Below are positions 50,422 through 58,848 of a DNA stretch of 64,000 bases, in pieces. Source of the DNA: Aldehydirespirator sp965116865. GTDB taxonomy: Bacteria; Actinomycetota; Acidimicrobiia; Acidimicrobiales; Aldehydirespiratoraceae. A program made the translations under genes and the position numbers. The stretch lies in NCBI GenBank assembly GCA_965116865.1, contig OZ220727.1:1178001-1242000 (forward strand), written 5' to 3'. The stretch's first letter is position 1, and each line of letters begins with the position of its first letter. The notes beneath the pieces are model-generated. The model saw nothing but the letters and a program-made list of their open reading frames with translations. It searched no databases and was not told the DNA's origin.

Positions 50422-50727
50422 ATGGCAGGGAGCACAATGTCTCGCACCGGTTACCTGTTCGCTCGGCCCAGCGCTCCGCGCGGCGCTGCGCGGGTGTTCG
50501 ACCTGTGGGGCGCCCACGATGAGTGCAACCTGAGCGACTCCCCGGACCAAGATCTGGCCGTCGCTCTCCTCCAGGACTGGTTGACCATGGAGGAGGATGC
50601 GTCAGCGATTCTTGGCGTGACTCCCACAAGCCGCGAAACGAGAACGTCTCGCGAAGATGTCGCTCCTGGCGGCCCACGACGAGCGTCCGAACACCACCAA
50701 CGCCCCGCGAGGCTGATATCGATCTGA
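50422..50727 (+). CDS. Small hypothetical protein of accessory regions
   Basis: 101 aa. MSRTGYLFARPSAPRGAARVFD and the following DLWGAHDECNLSDSPDQDLAVALLQDWLTM resemble a small conserved protein seen near mobile elements (GYLFARPSF...R.LD.G.....YN......D..AL..DW). The final 30 residues look unlike that family and may result from a frameshift. No function is known to me. Confidence 0.5.
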   Translation: MAGSTMSRTGYLFARPSAPRGAARVFDLWGAHDECNLSDSPDQDLAVALLQDWLTMEEDASAILGVTPTSRETRTSREDVAPGGPRRASEHHQRPARLISI

Positions 50728-50733
50728 TACCAT
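50728..50733 (+). promoter_or_regulatory. -10 box of the Doc-partner antitoxin gene, leaderless
   Basis: TACCAT 6 nt before GTG 50740. Confidence 0.5.
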
Positions 50734-50739
50734 ATCGCT

Positions 50740-50943
50740 GTGGCGATGACACTCAGGTTGACAGAGGAAGAGCAGGACGCTCTGCGGACGCGGGCCGCGC
50801 TCGACGGCACTTCCATGCAGGAGGCGGTCCAGCGAGCGGTGCGCGAGTACGTCGCAAGGGCTGAGCATCTTGATCGGGTCGCGGCCGCGGCCGACGTGAT
50901 CATGCAGAGCCACGCCGACGCGCTCCGGCGCCTGGGCGAGTGA
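50740..50943 (+). CDS. Ribbon-helix-helix antitoxin partner of Doc
   Basis: 67 aa from GTG 50740. TLRLTEEEQDALRTRAALDG and AVQRAVREYVAR form a ribbon-helix-helix DNA-binding unit, an unusual but known partner for Doc-type toxins in actinomycetes. Its TGA overlaps the toxin's GTG (GTGA). Confidence 0.82.
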   Translation: MAMTLRLTEEEQDALRTRAALDGTSMQEAVQRAVREYVARAEHLDRVAAAADVIMQSHADALRRLGE

Positions 50944-51344
50944 GCCTCGGCTTCGAGTACCTCGACACTGAGGATCTACTGGAACTCGCTCGCCGGTTGC
51001 TCGGCGAGCCCCCGCCGGTGCGCGATGTCGGACTTCTCGGGGCGGCCGCGGCGCGACCCCAGGCCTCGGCGTTCGGCCAGGACGCGTACCCGGACGTCTG
51101 GACCAAAGCCAGCGCGCTGCTGCACTCGATCGTCAACAACCACGCCCTCATCGACGGGAACAAGCGGCTCGGCTGGCTTGCGGCGTCCGTCTTCCTAGAG
51201 CTCAACGACGCCAGCGTGCGCGCGGCCACCAACGACGACGTGTATGAACTCGTCATGGCCATCGCGGCGGGTGTCCTGAGCGTTGACGACATCGCCGCGG
51301 CGCTGCGGCGTATGCACGAGCAACCGAGGATCGAAAGGGACTGA
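50940..51344 (+). CDS. doc: Doc-type (death-on-curing) Fic-fold toxin
   Basis: 134 aa. NNHALIDGNKRLGWLAA is the Doc version of the Fic motif (HxFxDGNKR, here with Ala-Leu in place of Pro-Phe), typical of kinases that phosphorylate EF-Tu. The N-terminus (FEYLDTEDLLELARRLLGE) also matches. Overlaps its antitoxin by four bases. Confidence 0.88.
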   Translation: MSLGFEYLDTEDLLELARRLLGEPPPVRDVGLLGAAAARPQASAFGQDAYPDVWTKASALLHSIVNNHALIDGNKRLGWLAASVFLELNDASVRAATNDDVYELVMAIAAGVLSVDDIAAALRRMHEQPRIERD

Positions 51345-51524
51345 CGGAATCCCGACCTCGGCCAGATCGATTACGTCCAGCTTGGAGTTGTCCAGGCACT
51401 CCGCGATCAGCAGCGCCGTCCGGCCCGGAATGACAGCCTCGGCGAAAGCACCGATGGATTGGAGCCCGCGGATGGGCCTTAGGTCGTTCACTCGCTGCGA
51501 CATCCACAACGGATTCCTGACTCA

Positions 51525-51534
51525 GGACACTAGG
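51525..51534. mobile_element. Single IS/MITE end
   Basis: ctgactcaggacactagg at about 51519-51536 resembles the outer end of the MITE-like element (cgggacactag at 10923-10933). No matching second end is seen nearby. It lies 8 bp from a displaced copy of part of hsdM, so a transposition event may have moved that DNA. Confidence 0.4.
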
Positions 51535-51542
51535 TGGCTGGT

Positions 51543-51740
51543 GCCGGACCACCGAGCGGGGCGTGTAGAACTCGCCGCCCTTCTTGCCGGCGTCGTCGGC
51601 GAACTGGCGGATCAGGTACTCGTAAGCGTCGCCGAGAACGTTGACCGCGCCGTGCTCGCCGTCGGAGGTGAGGTTGGCGTCGCTCAAATCGAGGTTGTCG
51701 AAGTGGCGCAGGAGGCTCCCGATGATGCGGTCGCGGCTGC
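51543..51740 (-). pseudogene. Displaced 198-bp fragment of hsdM
   Basis: 51543-51740 matches 48964-49161 almost perfectly (one clear mismatch, gggtgtcg to ggttgtcg). It encodes residues around RDRIIGSLLRHFD and KKGGEFYTPRSVVR of HsdM but nothing else of the gene, and it starts and ends abruptly. Confidence 0.92.
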
Positions 51741-51773
51741 ACGGCATCGACCGCTGCCGATTCGGGAGGCCTG

Positions 51774-52022
51774 TCAGCCGCCGGCGGTCTGGGGGACGAA
51801 GTAGACCCGCGCGCCGTCGGCGAGAGCCTCGTACTCGGGGTGGGCGATCAGCAGACCGTCGATCACGACCGAGACGCCGGCCCGCAGGGCGTCGCCCAGG
51901 CCGGGGTAGCGACGGTCGAGATCGTCGATGAGGGCGCCGACCGTCGCGCCCAGCGCCTCAACCTCGGCGAGCCCGCCGGTAGGGCCTCGCAGGTTGGAGC
52001 TCAGATGGACGCTGACCGCCAC
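51774..52022 (-). CDS. MoaD/ThiS-family sulfur-carrier-like protein
   Basis: 82 aa ending in the Gly-Gly tail (VYFVPQTAGG) that is activated by adenylation in MoaD and ThiS. The beta-grasp layout (VHLSSNLRG...VEALGATVGALIDDL) fits. As last gene of a molybdenum-hydroxylase operon it most likely serves molybdopterin synthesis as a MoaD-like sulfur donor (inference). GTG start 52022 with GGAGG just upstream. Confidence 0.85.
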   Translation of the reverse strand: MAVSVHLSSNLRGPTGGLAEVEALGATVGALIDDLDRRYPGLGDALRAGVSVVIDGLLIAHPEYEALADGARVYFVPQTAGG

Positions 52023-52043
52023 CGACCCCTCCGCCGGAACGCC

Positions 52044-54308
52044 CTATGCGCCGTTGGGGCCGCCGTTGGCGGTGATGGCCTCCAGCACCCTGACAGGCGA
52101 CATCGGCAGGTCGCGGATGCGGCACCCGGTGGCGTTGTAGATGGCGTTGGCCACCGCCGGTATCGGCGGCACGATGCCGGTCTCGCCCACGCCGCGCACG
52201 CCGTAGGGGTGGGCCGGGTTGGGGACCTCCACGATGATGGCGTCGATCATGGGCAGGTCCGAGGCCACCGGAACCCGGTAGTCGAGGAAGCTGGGGTTCT
52301 CCATCACGCCGTCGGAGTCGTATATGTACTCCTCGTTGAGGGCCCAGCCGATGCCCTGGGCGGCGCCGCCCTGGATCTGACCCTCCACGTAGCTGGGATG
52401 GATGGCGGTGCCCGCGTCCTGGGCGGCGGTGTAGCGCACGACCCGCACCACGCCGGTGTCGGGATCGACCTCGACGTCGCAGAGATGCACCGCGAAGCCG
52501 GGGCCGGCCCCGTGGGCCTCCAGCGAACCGGAGGCGGTCAGCGGGCCGCCGGTGCGCTTGGCCTTCGCGCAGATGGCGGCCAGCGGCAGCGGATCCTTGG
52601 CGCCGTCGGAACCCGTGTAGACGGCCTGTCCGTCCACCCAGTCGACGTCGTCCGCGTCGGCGCCCATCATCTTGGCCGCCCGTCGCCGCAGCTCGGCCAC
52701 CATCTTGCGGCAGGCCTCCACCACCGCCATGCCGGTGGCGAAAGTGGCCCGGCTGCCCTCGGTGATGTCGGTGAAGCCGACCGCCTCGGTGTCGCCCACC
52801 ACGGGCCGGATGTCGCAGGGGTCGATGCCCAGCTCCTCGGCGGCCATCAGCGCCATCGAGGCCCGGCTGCCGCCGATGTCGGGGCTGCCGGTGACCACCG
52901 TGGCGGTGCCGTCCTCGTTGAGGTTGACGTTGGCGCTCGACGACTCGCCGATGTTGAACCAGTAGCCCGCGGCCAGGCCCCGGCCCTGGTTGGGACCCAA
53001 AGGAGCAGTGAAATGAGGATGGTCGCGCACCGCCTCGAGGCACTCCACGAAACCGACACGGGCGAACGGGAAGCCCATCGTCGACGGGTCGCCCTCGGCG
53101 ACCGCGTTGCGGAGCCGCAGATCCATGGCGTCGATCCCGAGCTCGACGGCGATCTCGTCGAGCATCGTCTCCACCGCGAAGGCGGTCAGGGGCGCGGACG
53201 GCGCCCGGTAGGCAGCCGAGCGGGCCGTGTTGACCACCACGTTGAGCGACTCGATGCTGAAGTCGGGGATCTTGTAGGACTCGAACACGGTCATGGCCCC
53301 GAGCAACCCGCCGGGACCGGCGTAGGCCCCGCCGGAGTAGACCAGGCGGGCGTCGCCGGCCACGAGGCTGCCGTCGCGGTCGGCGCCCAGCCTGATCCTG
53401 ATCCTGGTGCCCGGCGCCGGGCCGGTCGCCCGGAACACCTCGGCGCGGGTCATCACCATCTTCACCGGCCGACCCGCCTTGGCCGACAGCGCCACCGCCA
53501 AGGGCTCCAAGTAGATGGTGGTCTTGCCGCCGAACCCGCCTCCGATCTCCGCGGGGACCACCCGGATGCGGGCGTTCTCCCAGCCGAGCACGGTCGCGGT
53601 GGACGAGCGCACGTTGAAATGTCCCTGCGAGGAGCACCAGATCGTGGTGTGGCCGTCCTGGCCGGTGTCGGCCACGCAGGCGTGGGGCTCTATGTAGCCC
53701 TGATGGACCGGCTTGGTGGTGAACTCCCGCTCGATCACCAGATCGGCCTTGGCGAACCCGGCGTCGATGTCCGTGCCGCTTGAGAAACGGGTTATGTCAC
53801 TGACGTTGGAGGGCTCCCGCGCGGGCGGGTCGGCGCCCGCAGTCATCATGTGGCCGTGCAGCACCGGGGCTCCGGGAGCGAGGGCCTCCTCGATGGTGAG
53901 CACTGCTGGCAGCACCTCGTACTCGACCCGCACCTTGGCCGCGGCGGCCCGGGCCTGGTCCCTGGTGACAGCGGCCACCGCGGCCAGGGCGTGGCCCTCG
54001 TAGAAGACCTTGTCGCGGGCGATGACGTTGGTGCAGTTGTCGTACCGGCGGTCGCCGGGGGCGACGGCCGGGAAGTCGGCGCCGGTGACCACCGCCTTGA
54101 CGCCGGGCATGGCCGCGGCCTGCGACGTGTCGACCGACACGATCCGGGCATGGGCGTGGATCGAGCGCACCACCACGCCGTGGAGCTGGCCGGGGAGGTT
54201 GAGGTCGGCCGCGAAGCGGGCCCGGCCGGTCACCTTCTCGAGCCCGTCGTGGCGGACGGGCCGGGTGCCGACGTACTTGTAGCGGGGCTTGGGCTCGGTG
54301 ACGGTCAC
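52044..54308 (-). CDS. Molybdenum hydroxylase large (molybdopterin) subunit
   Basis: 754 aa. GGGFGGKT, NTARSAAYRAPSAP (substrate-loop position where CO dehydrogenase has AYRCSFR) and GVRGVGETGIVPP with the catalytic Glu mark an active-looking subunit of the xanthine dehydrogenase superfamily, but of a different subgroup from the one at 8.4-10.6 kb. The substrate is unknown. GTG start with GGAG 6 nt upstream. Second to last gene of a four-gene operon. Confidence 0.92.
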   Translation of the reverse strand: MTVTEPKPRYKYVGTRPVRHDGLEKVTGRARFAADLNLPGQLHGVVVRSIHAHARIVSVDTSQAAAMPGVKAVVTGADFPAVAPGDRRYDNCTNVIARDKVFYEGHALAAVAAVTRDQARAAAAKVRVEYEVLPAVLTIEEALAPGAPVLHGHMMTAGADPPAREPSNVSDITRFSSGTDIDAGFAKADLVIEREFTTKPVHQGYIEPHACVADTGQDGHTTIWCSSQGHFNVRSSTATVLGWENARIRVVPAEIGGGFGGKTTIYLEPLAVALSAKAGRPVKMVMTRAEVFRATGPAPGTRIRIRLGADRDGSLVAGDARLVYSGGAYAGPGGLLGAMTVFESYKIPDFSIESLNVVVNTARSAAYRAPSAPLTAFAVETMLDEIAVELGIDAMDLRLRNAVAEGDPSTMGFPFARVGFVECLEAVRDHPHFTAPLGPNQGRGLAAGYWFNIGESSSANVNLNEDGTATVVTGSPDIGGSRASMALMAAEELGIDPCDIRPVVGDTEAVGFTDITEGSRATFATGMAVVEACRKMVAELRRRAAKMMGADADDVDWVDGQAVYTGSDGAKDPLPLAAICAKAKRTGGPLTASGSLEAHGAGPGFAVHLCDVEVDPDTGVVRVVRYTAAQDAGTAIHPSYVEGQIQGGAAQGIGWALNEEYIYDSDGVMENPSFLDYRVPVASDLPMIDAIIVEVPNPAHPYGVRGVGETGIVPPIPAVANAIYNATGCRIRDLPMSPVRVLEAITANGGPNGA

Positions 54309-54317
54309 TTGCGGCTC

Positions 54318-54803
54318 CTAGCTCTCGGTCGTCCCACCGACGGCCGCGGCCGCGGCCTGCACAGCCCGCACGATCTTGTCGTAGCCGGTGCATCGGCAGA
54401 GGTTGCCGGCCAGCCCGTAGCGGATCTCGGTCTCGGTGGGGTCGGGGTTGCGGTCGAGCAGCGCCTTGGCCGCAACCAGGAACCCGGGGGTGCATACCCC
54501 GCACTGCAGGGCGGCACCCTCCAGGAAGCACTGCTGCAGGGGGTGCAGGTCGTCGCCACTGGCCATTCCCTCCACGGTGGAGATGCTCCTGCCCTCGGCC
54601 TCGGGGGCGAGCACCAGGCACGAGCACAGCAGCCGCCCGTCCATGACGATGGAGCAAGCCCCGCAGTCGCCGGTGCCGCAGCCCTCCTTGGCCCCGGTGA
54701 GGCCCACCTCGTCGCGCAGGGCGTCGAGCAGCGTCTGGCCGCCGTCGCAGAGGAACTCGGCCGGGTCGCCGTTGACGGTGCAGGTGACGTGGACGCGGCT
54801 CAT
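54318..54803 (-). CDS. Molybdenum hydroxylase [2Fe-2S] subunit
   Basis: 161 aa from ATG 54803. First cluster: CGTGDCGACSIVMDGRLLCSC; second: LQCGVCTPGF and GNLCRCTGYD. Full-length CoxS-like electron-transfer subunit. Its start overlaps the stop of the FAD subunit (ATGA). Confidence 0.95.
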   Translation of the reverse strand: MSRVHVTCTVNGDPAEFLCDGGQTLLDALRDEVGLTGAKEGCGTGDCGACSIVMDGRLLCSCLVLAPEAEGRSISTVEGMASGDDLHPLQQCFLEGAALQCGVCTPGFLVAAKALLDRNPDPTETEIRYGLAGNLCRCTGYDKIVRAVQAAAAAVGGTTES

Positions 54804-55669
54804 GACTGGCCTCCTCGCTCGCGGGCCCGCCCGGCCGCGATCAACACCGTCCGGCGGGCCAGCACGCCGGCCACCCGCCGACGGTAGGCGACGGTGCCCC
54901 GCTTGTCGTCGATGGGGCTGGCGGCGGCCGCCGCGGCAGCCTCCACCGCGGCCAGCGCATCGCCGGCCGGCTCGCTGCCGACCAGGGCGGCCTCGGCTTC
55001 GGGCACCCGCACCACGGTGGGGGCCACCGCGCCGAGGGCGACAGCCGCCGCGGTGACCTTGCCGTCGTCGGCGAGAGCGACCCGGGCGGCGGCGCCCACC
55101 ACCGCTATGTCCATCTCGGTGCGCGGGATCAGCCGCAGGTAGGCGTCGGCGGTGCGGTCCGGCGGTTCGTCCAGCTCGAACTCCACGATGATCTCGGCCG
55201 GCCGGAGCGAGGTGGCCCCGGGGCTGGTGGCCACCTCCGCTACGGCCACGGTGCGCTCCCCGTCCGGTCCGGCGATCACGGCTCTGGCGGCGTTGACGAT
55301 GAGGCTCGGCGGGGTGTCGGCCGCTGGCGAGGCGTTGGCCAGGTTGCCGCCCCAGGTGGAGCGGCTCCGGATCTGGTCGGAGCCGATCAGCCCGCTGGCC
55401 TCGACCAGGCCGGGGAAGGCCGCGGCCAGGCCGTCGTGGGCGCAGATGTCGGCGGTCGACGCGGCCGCACCGACCGTGTGGACGGATCCGTTGCTGCGGA
55501 TCGCACACAAGCGCTCGATGCGCTTGAGGTCGACCATCACGGTCGGTTCGGGGCGACCGGCGCGGAACTGGGGGATCAAGTCGGTGGCGCCCGCGTACAC
55601 GCGGGCGCCCGGATCGGCGCCCAGCAGATCCACAGCCTCGGCCACCGTCGCAGGGGAGGCGTATCTCAT
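54800..55669 (-). CDS. Molybdenum hydroxylase FAD-binding subunit
   Basis: 289 aa from ATG 55669 (MRYASPATVAEAVDLL). VYAGATDLIPQFR and RSTWGGNLANASPAAD are the two FAD-contact motifs of CoxM-type subunits. The frame has an ATG four codons earlier, but that ATG is part of the TATGCT box, 7 nt before the chosen start. First gene of the operon FAD - 2Fe-2S - Mo subunit - MoaD. Confidence 0.92.
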   Translation of the reverse strand: MRYASPATVAEAVDLLGADPGARVYAGATDLIPQFRAGRPEPTVMVDLKRIERLCAIRSNGSVHTVGAAASTADICAHDGLAAAFPGLVEASGLIGSDQIRSRSTWGGNLANASPAADTPPSLIVNAARAVIAGPDGERTVAVAEVATSPGATSLRPAEIIVEFELDEPPDRTADAYLRLIPRTEMDIAVVGAAARVALADDGKVTAAAVALGAVAPTVVRVPEAEAALVGSEPAGDALAAVEAAAAAAASPIDDKRGTVAYRRRVAGVLARRTVLIAAGRARERGGQS

Positions 55670-55676
55670 GGCCGCG

Positions 55677-55682
55677 AGCATA
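55677..55682 (-). promoter_or_regulatory. -10 box of the second Mo-hydroxylase operon, leaderless
   Basis: TATGCT (minus strand) ends 7 nt before ATG 55669, within the 30-bp gap after the methylase gene. It excludes the upstream in-frame ATG, which overlaps it. Confidence 0.5.
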
Positions 55683-55699
55683 GGGTGAGGCCAGTACGG

Positions 55700-58600
55700 T
55701 CAGCCGGCCTCCGAGCCGCGGCGACCCTTGCCGCCGTGGACTGAGGGCTCGGCGCACCACTGGGCCCGCAACACTGCCAGACGGTCGAGCGTCTTTGCGG
55801 ACAGGCCGAGCACCTCCCCGAGGACGGCCTCGTCGAGGCGATGGCGGACCGGGTCGTCGACCGCCTCGTGCGCGGGCCGGAGGTCGCGGTCGGCGAGCTC
55901 CTCGAAGACTGCCGCCGCCGTGTCCATCCGGTCCGACGACAGCCGACGAGGGTCGGCGACGATCAGGTCCCCCAGCCTGGTGACGGTCAGCACGGCACGG
56001 CCCTGCTGCTGGCGAGTGCCCATCCACCAGAAGCCGATCAGGCCGAGCGTGGTGTTCATCCACAGCGCAGTCAGCTTCTCTCGCATCGCTGTCTCGCCGT
56101 CGTCGTCCCCGTCGAGCCGGTAGTTGGGCCAGGCCCGCCCGCCGACCGACTTGCCGGGCGTCAGGCAGCAGGCCAGCGACTGCGAGTTGAGCCGGAAGTC
56201 CAAGTTGATGTGAAGCCGGGTAGCGGTGTCCCAGACCGCCAGGGCATGGTCGCGCCGGCCGTGGCGGACGGTCCCCTGGCTGTCGGGCTGCACCGTCAAG
56301 CGCCGCTCACGGCCGGCGTCATGGCGCCACAGCACCGGGTACGACGGCGGCGCCTCGTTCCAAGGCAGCGGATCGATGTCGAACGGCCCCCGCGGCACGC
56401 CCGCCTTCGACAGGGACGGTCCGGCGATGTCGAGATGGTAGAGGCCGCGTTCGCCCAGCTCGTCCAGACGCGCCAGCGGCAGGCGCTGGTCGTTGAGGCC
56501 GGGCAGTCGCAGCGCTCCCTGAGCCAGGGCGGCGGCAGCCTCGATCACATCCGGATTGGCCACGCCCGCGCAGCCTCCGTCGTCCCACCCGCCAAGCACA
56601 TAGCAGCCGATGACCTCTTCTCCGAGTTGCAGCTTGCCGGAGGTCCGGCCGGAGATTCCCGACTCGGTGGCCGTGGTCGCCGACGCGATCTCCGCAGCGG
56701 CTCCCGCAGCCTCGGCGATCGCTCTGGCCGCCTCGGCGGCCGCCACCGCGTCGCGCGGCCTCGACTTGAGGCTGACCCAGGCGACGGCGTCGTCGCCGGG
56801 AACGAACTCGGGATCGGTCCGCCGGGTGGCGACGACAAGAGCTTCGGCCATTGCAGTGTCGGCCGAGAAGGCGCGGTCCGTCGAGCCGGCCGAGGCGATG
56901 CTCACCACGATCGCACGGGTGTATCCGCTCCGCAGAACGTCGCGGGTGGACTGCCAGGCGCCGCCGGCCGCCACCGCGGCCGGGAGGACGAACGCGACCG
57001 TGCCGCCCGGCTTGACCTTGGCGTGGGCCAGGTCCACGAAGTTGGACGCCAGCCCGGCGTTGCCGTGCCCTGCGCGGCACTTCGCGCCCCGATAGAGGTC
57101 GTCCAGGCGCGCCGCCATCTGGCGCTGCTCGGACTCGCTGGTGTCGAACCCCGCGAACGCCGGACGCGGAACTCCCGCGGCGGCCCCCTCGTGGTTGGTG
57201 GATCGAGTGAACGGCGGGTTCATGATCACCACATCGAGGCCGGCGTCGGGCACGTCCGCCTCGCTGCCCAGATCCTCGGAGGACCGCTCGCCGCCGCCGG
57301 CAGCGACCGAGCGGCCCGTCCCGAACAGCGAGAGCACATGCTCGTTGCCCAGCAGCTCCAAGGAACCGATGGCCGCTGGGCGCAGGGAACTCTGACGGCC
57401 GTACGGCATCGTGTACACCCGCGTATTGCCGAACGGCACTGACGGATGCACCCCCGAAAGCATCGACGCCGTCAAGTGGGTGGCGGCCGGCATGATGTCG
57501 GCGCCGATCAGGCAGGACTCCATCATCCGCGCGTGCATCGCTTCGTCGTCTCCCCCCTTGCGCCGGTAGCGAGCGGCAACAGCTCGGTAAGCGGCCGACA
57601 GCAGAGCACCGGTCCCACAGGCCAGATCCGCCATCCGCAGACCGGCGACATCCGCCCGGCTGCCGAAGTCGCAAGAGAGACGACCGACCGCAAGTTCCGC
57701 CAACAGCGCTGCGGAGGCCGGCCGCGTGTAGAAGGTCGCCAGGAACTTGCGGTCAGAGATCAACCGGCCGAACATCTGGCCGGCCAAGTCGCCGGTCGTG
57801 ACTGCTCCGAGGCCGGTCATGCCCTCAACGACATCGTCGAGACGGTCGAGCACGTCGGATGCTGCGGCTCCCGGCAAGGCCGAGACGATGTCGGACGCGA
57901 CCGCGAAGATCGGCCAATAGTTCACCTTCAGGATACAAGACCACGCCAGGAGCACCCGCCGCTTGGAAAGGCTGCCCCGGCTGCTGCGCAATGAGGGATC
58001 CGACGGTCCGACTATCTCGGGGTGCGTGCCGGCAATCGCAGTCTGGAACACCAGGGCGTTGGCACAGATCGCCATCGCCATGCGCCGCGTCTGCTCGCCG
58101 TCGTCTTGGCGCAAAGAGCGGGCCACGCGAGTGAGGACTGAAGCGTGGCGAGCGCCAAGCCCGTCGAGGATGGCGGCAGCGTCGTCGACACCGCGCTCGA
58201 GCAGGAGCGCTCCCTGCGCTATGGCCGACTCCGGCAGCATGACCCGCTCGACGAGCCCGGCGATGTCGTCCACTCCTCCCGTCAGCCAGCCCGACGCGGG
58301 GAAGCGGGCCGGCTGCGGCGGTCGGTCGCCCGCACCCGCCGCGGCGCCGGGCGTGTAGCAGCAGAAACAGAATCGCGCCGACGGCAGCAGGCCGGGCAGA
58401 TCCCCGGCAGGCGAGCCACGGAGCTCCGACGGCACCCTCACAGCCACGACGGCGGCAACGGCCTGGCCGGTGCCGTCGACCACGGCGCCGAGCCGGCCGA
58501 CCGAGTCTGATTCCACACTGGGCGCCGGCTCGTACTCGGTCTCGATCACGACCGGCGCCCCGATCTCGCCGGTCAGCAGGATGTCGGGCCGGCGCGCCGG

Positions 58601-58723
58601 CGCGCCACGGAACACGCCGGTCGCTTCGGCCAGCACCGCGGATCCCCCCCACCGCGGATGCCGGTCGCGCAGCGCGCCCGCGAGCACCGCATTGAAAGCG
58701 CTCTCAGACATTCGAGAACCCAT
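55700..58723 (-). CDS. Large N6-adenine DNA methyltransferase, stand-alone R-M-like protein
   Basis: 1007 aa. An N-terminal region with PDILLTGEIGAPVVIETEYE could be a nuclease-like fold (D...ExE, with no obvious catalytic Lys). Then MADLACGTGALLSAAY (SAM motif I) and VVIMNPPFTR (motif IV) of a gamma-class adenine methylase, and a long C-terminal part (about 680-1007) likely for target recognition. Size and order recall type IIG enzymes or the methylases of phage-defence loci, but no partner genes are seen. ATG 58723 is 6 nt from a TAAGCT box. Confidence 0.8.
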   Translation of the reverse strand: MGSRMSESAFNAVLAGALRDRHPRWGGSAVLAEATGVFRGAPARRPDILLTGEIGAPVVIETEYEPAPSVESDSVGRLGAVVDGTGQAVAAVVAVRVPSELRGSPAGDLPGLLPSARFCFCCYTPGAAAGAGDRPPQPARFPASGWLTGGVDDIAGLVERVMLPESAIAQGALLLERGVDDAAAILDGLGARHASVLTRVARSLRQDDGEQTRRMAMAICANALVFQTAIAGTHPEIVGPSDPSLRSSRGSLSKRRVLLAWSCILKVNYWPIFAVASDIVSALPGAAASDVLDRLDDVVEGMTGLGAVTTGDLAGQMFGRLISDRKFLATFYTRPASAALLAELAVGRLSCDFGSRADVAGLRMADLACGTGALLSAAYRAVAARYRRKGGDDEAMHARMMESCLIGADIMPAATHLTASMLSGVHPSVPFGNTRVYTMPYGRQSSLRPAAIGSLELLGNEHVLSLFGTGRSVAAGGGERSSEDLGSEADVPDAGLDVVIMNPPFTRSTNHEGAAAGVPRPAFAGFDTSESEQRQMAARLDDLYRGAKCRAGHGNAGLASNFVDLAHAKVKPGGTVAFVLPAAVAAGGAWQSTRDVLRSGYTRAIVVSIASAGSTDRAFSADTAMAEALVVATRRTDPEFVPGDDAVAWVSLKSRPRDAVAAAEAARAIAEAAGAAAEIASATTATESGISGRTSGKLQLGEEVIGCYVLGGWDDGGCAGVANPDVIEAAAALAQGALRLPGLNDQRLPLARLDELGERGLYHLDIAGPSLSKAGVPRGPFDIDPLPWNEAPPSYPVLWRHDAGRERRLTVQPDSQGTVRHGRRDHALAVWDTATRLHINLDFRLNSQSLACCLTPGKSVGGRAWPNYRLDGDDDGETAMREKLTALWMNTTLGLIGFWWMGTRQQQGRAVLTVTRLGDLIVADPRRLSSDRMDTAAAVFEELADRDLRPAHEAVDDPVRHRLDEAVLGEVLGLSAKTLDRLAVLRAQWCAEPSVHGGKGRRGSEAG

Positions 58724-58729
58724 GAAACG

Positions 58730-58735
58730 AGCTTA
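58730..58735 (-). promoter_or_regulatory. -10 box of the methylase gene, leaderless
   Basis: TAAGCT (minus strand), 6 nt before ATG 58723. It lies in a 125-bp divergent region shared with the MpaB-family gene. Confidence 0.45.
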
Positions 58736-58835
58736 GCTAGGCGCTGGGACACGCATGCGAATGCTCGACACACCAAACCAGGACCGCGGCCGGCGTCGAC
58801 AGTCCGATGCCCCGGTCGGCGGACGTCCGTCGCGG

Positions 58836-58841
58836 TAGCGT
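58836..58841 (+). promoter_or_regulatory. -10 box of the MpaB-family gene, leaderless
   Basis: TAGCGT ends 7 nt before ATG 58849, identical in sequence and spacing to the ddl promoter. Confidence 0.5.
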
Positions 58842-58848
58842 GCGGACA

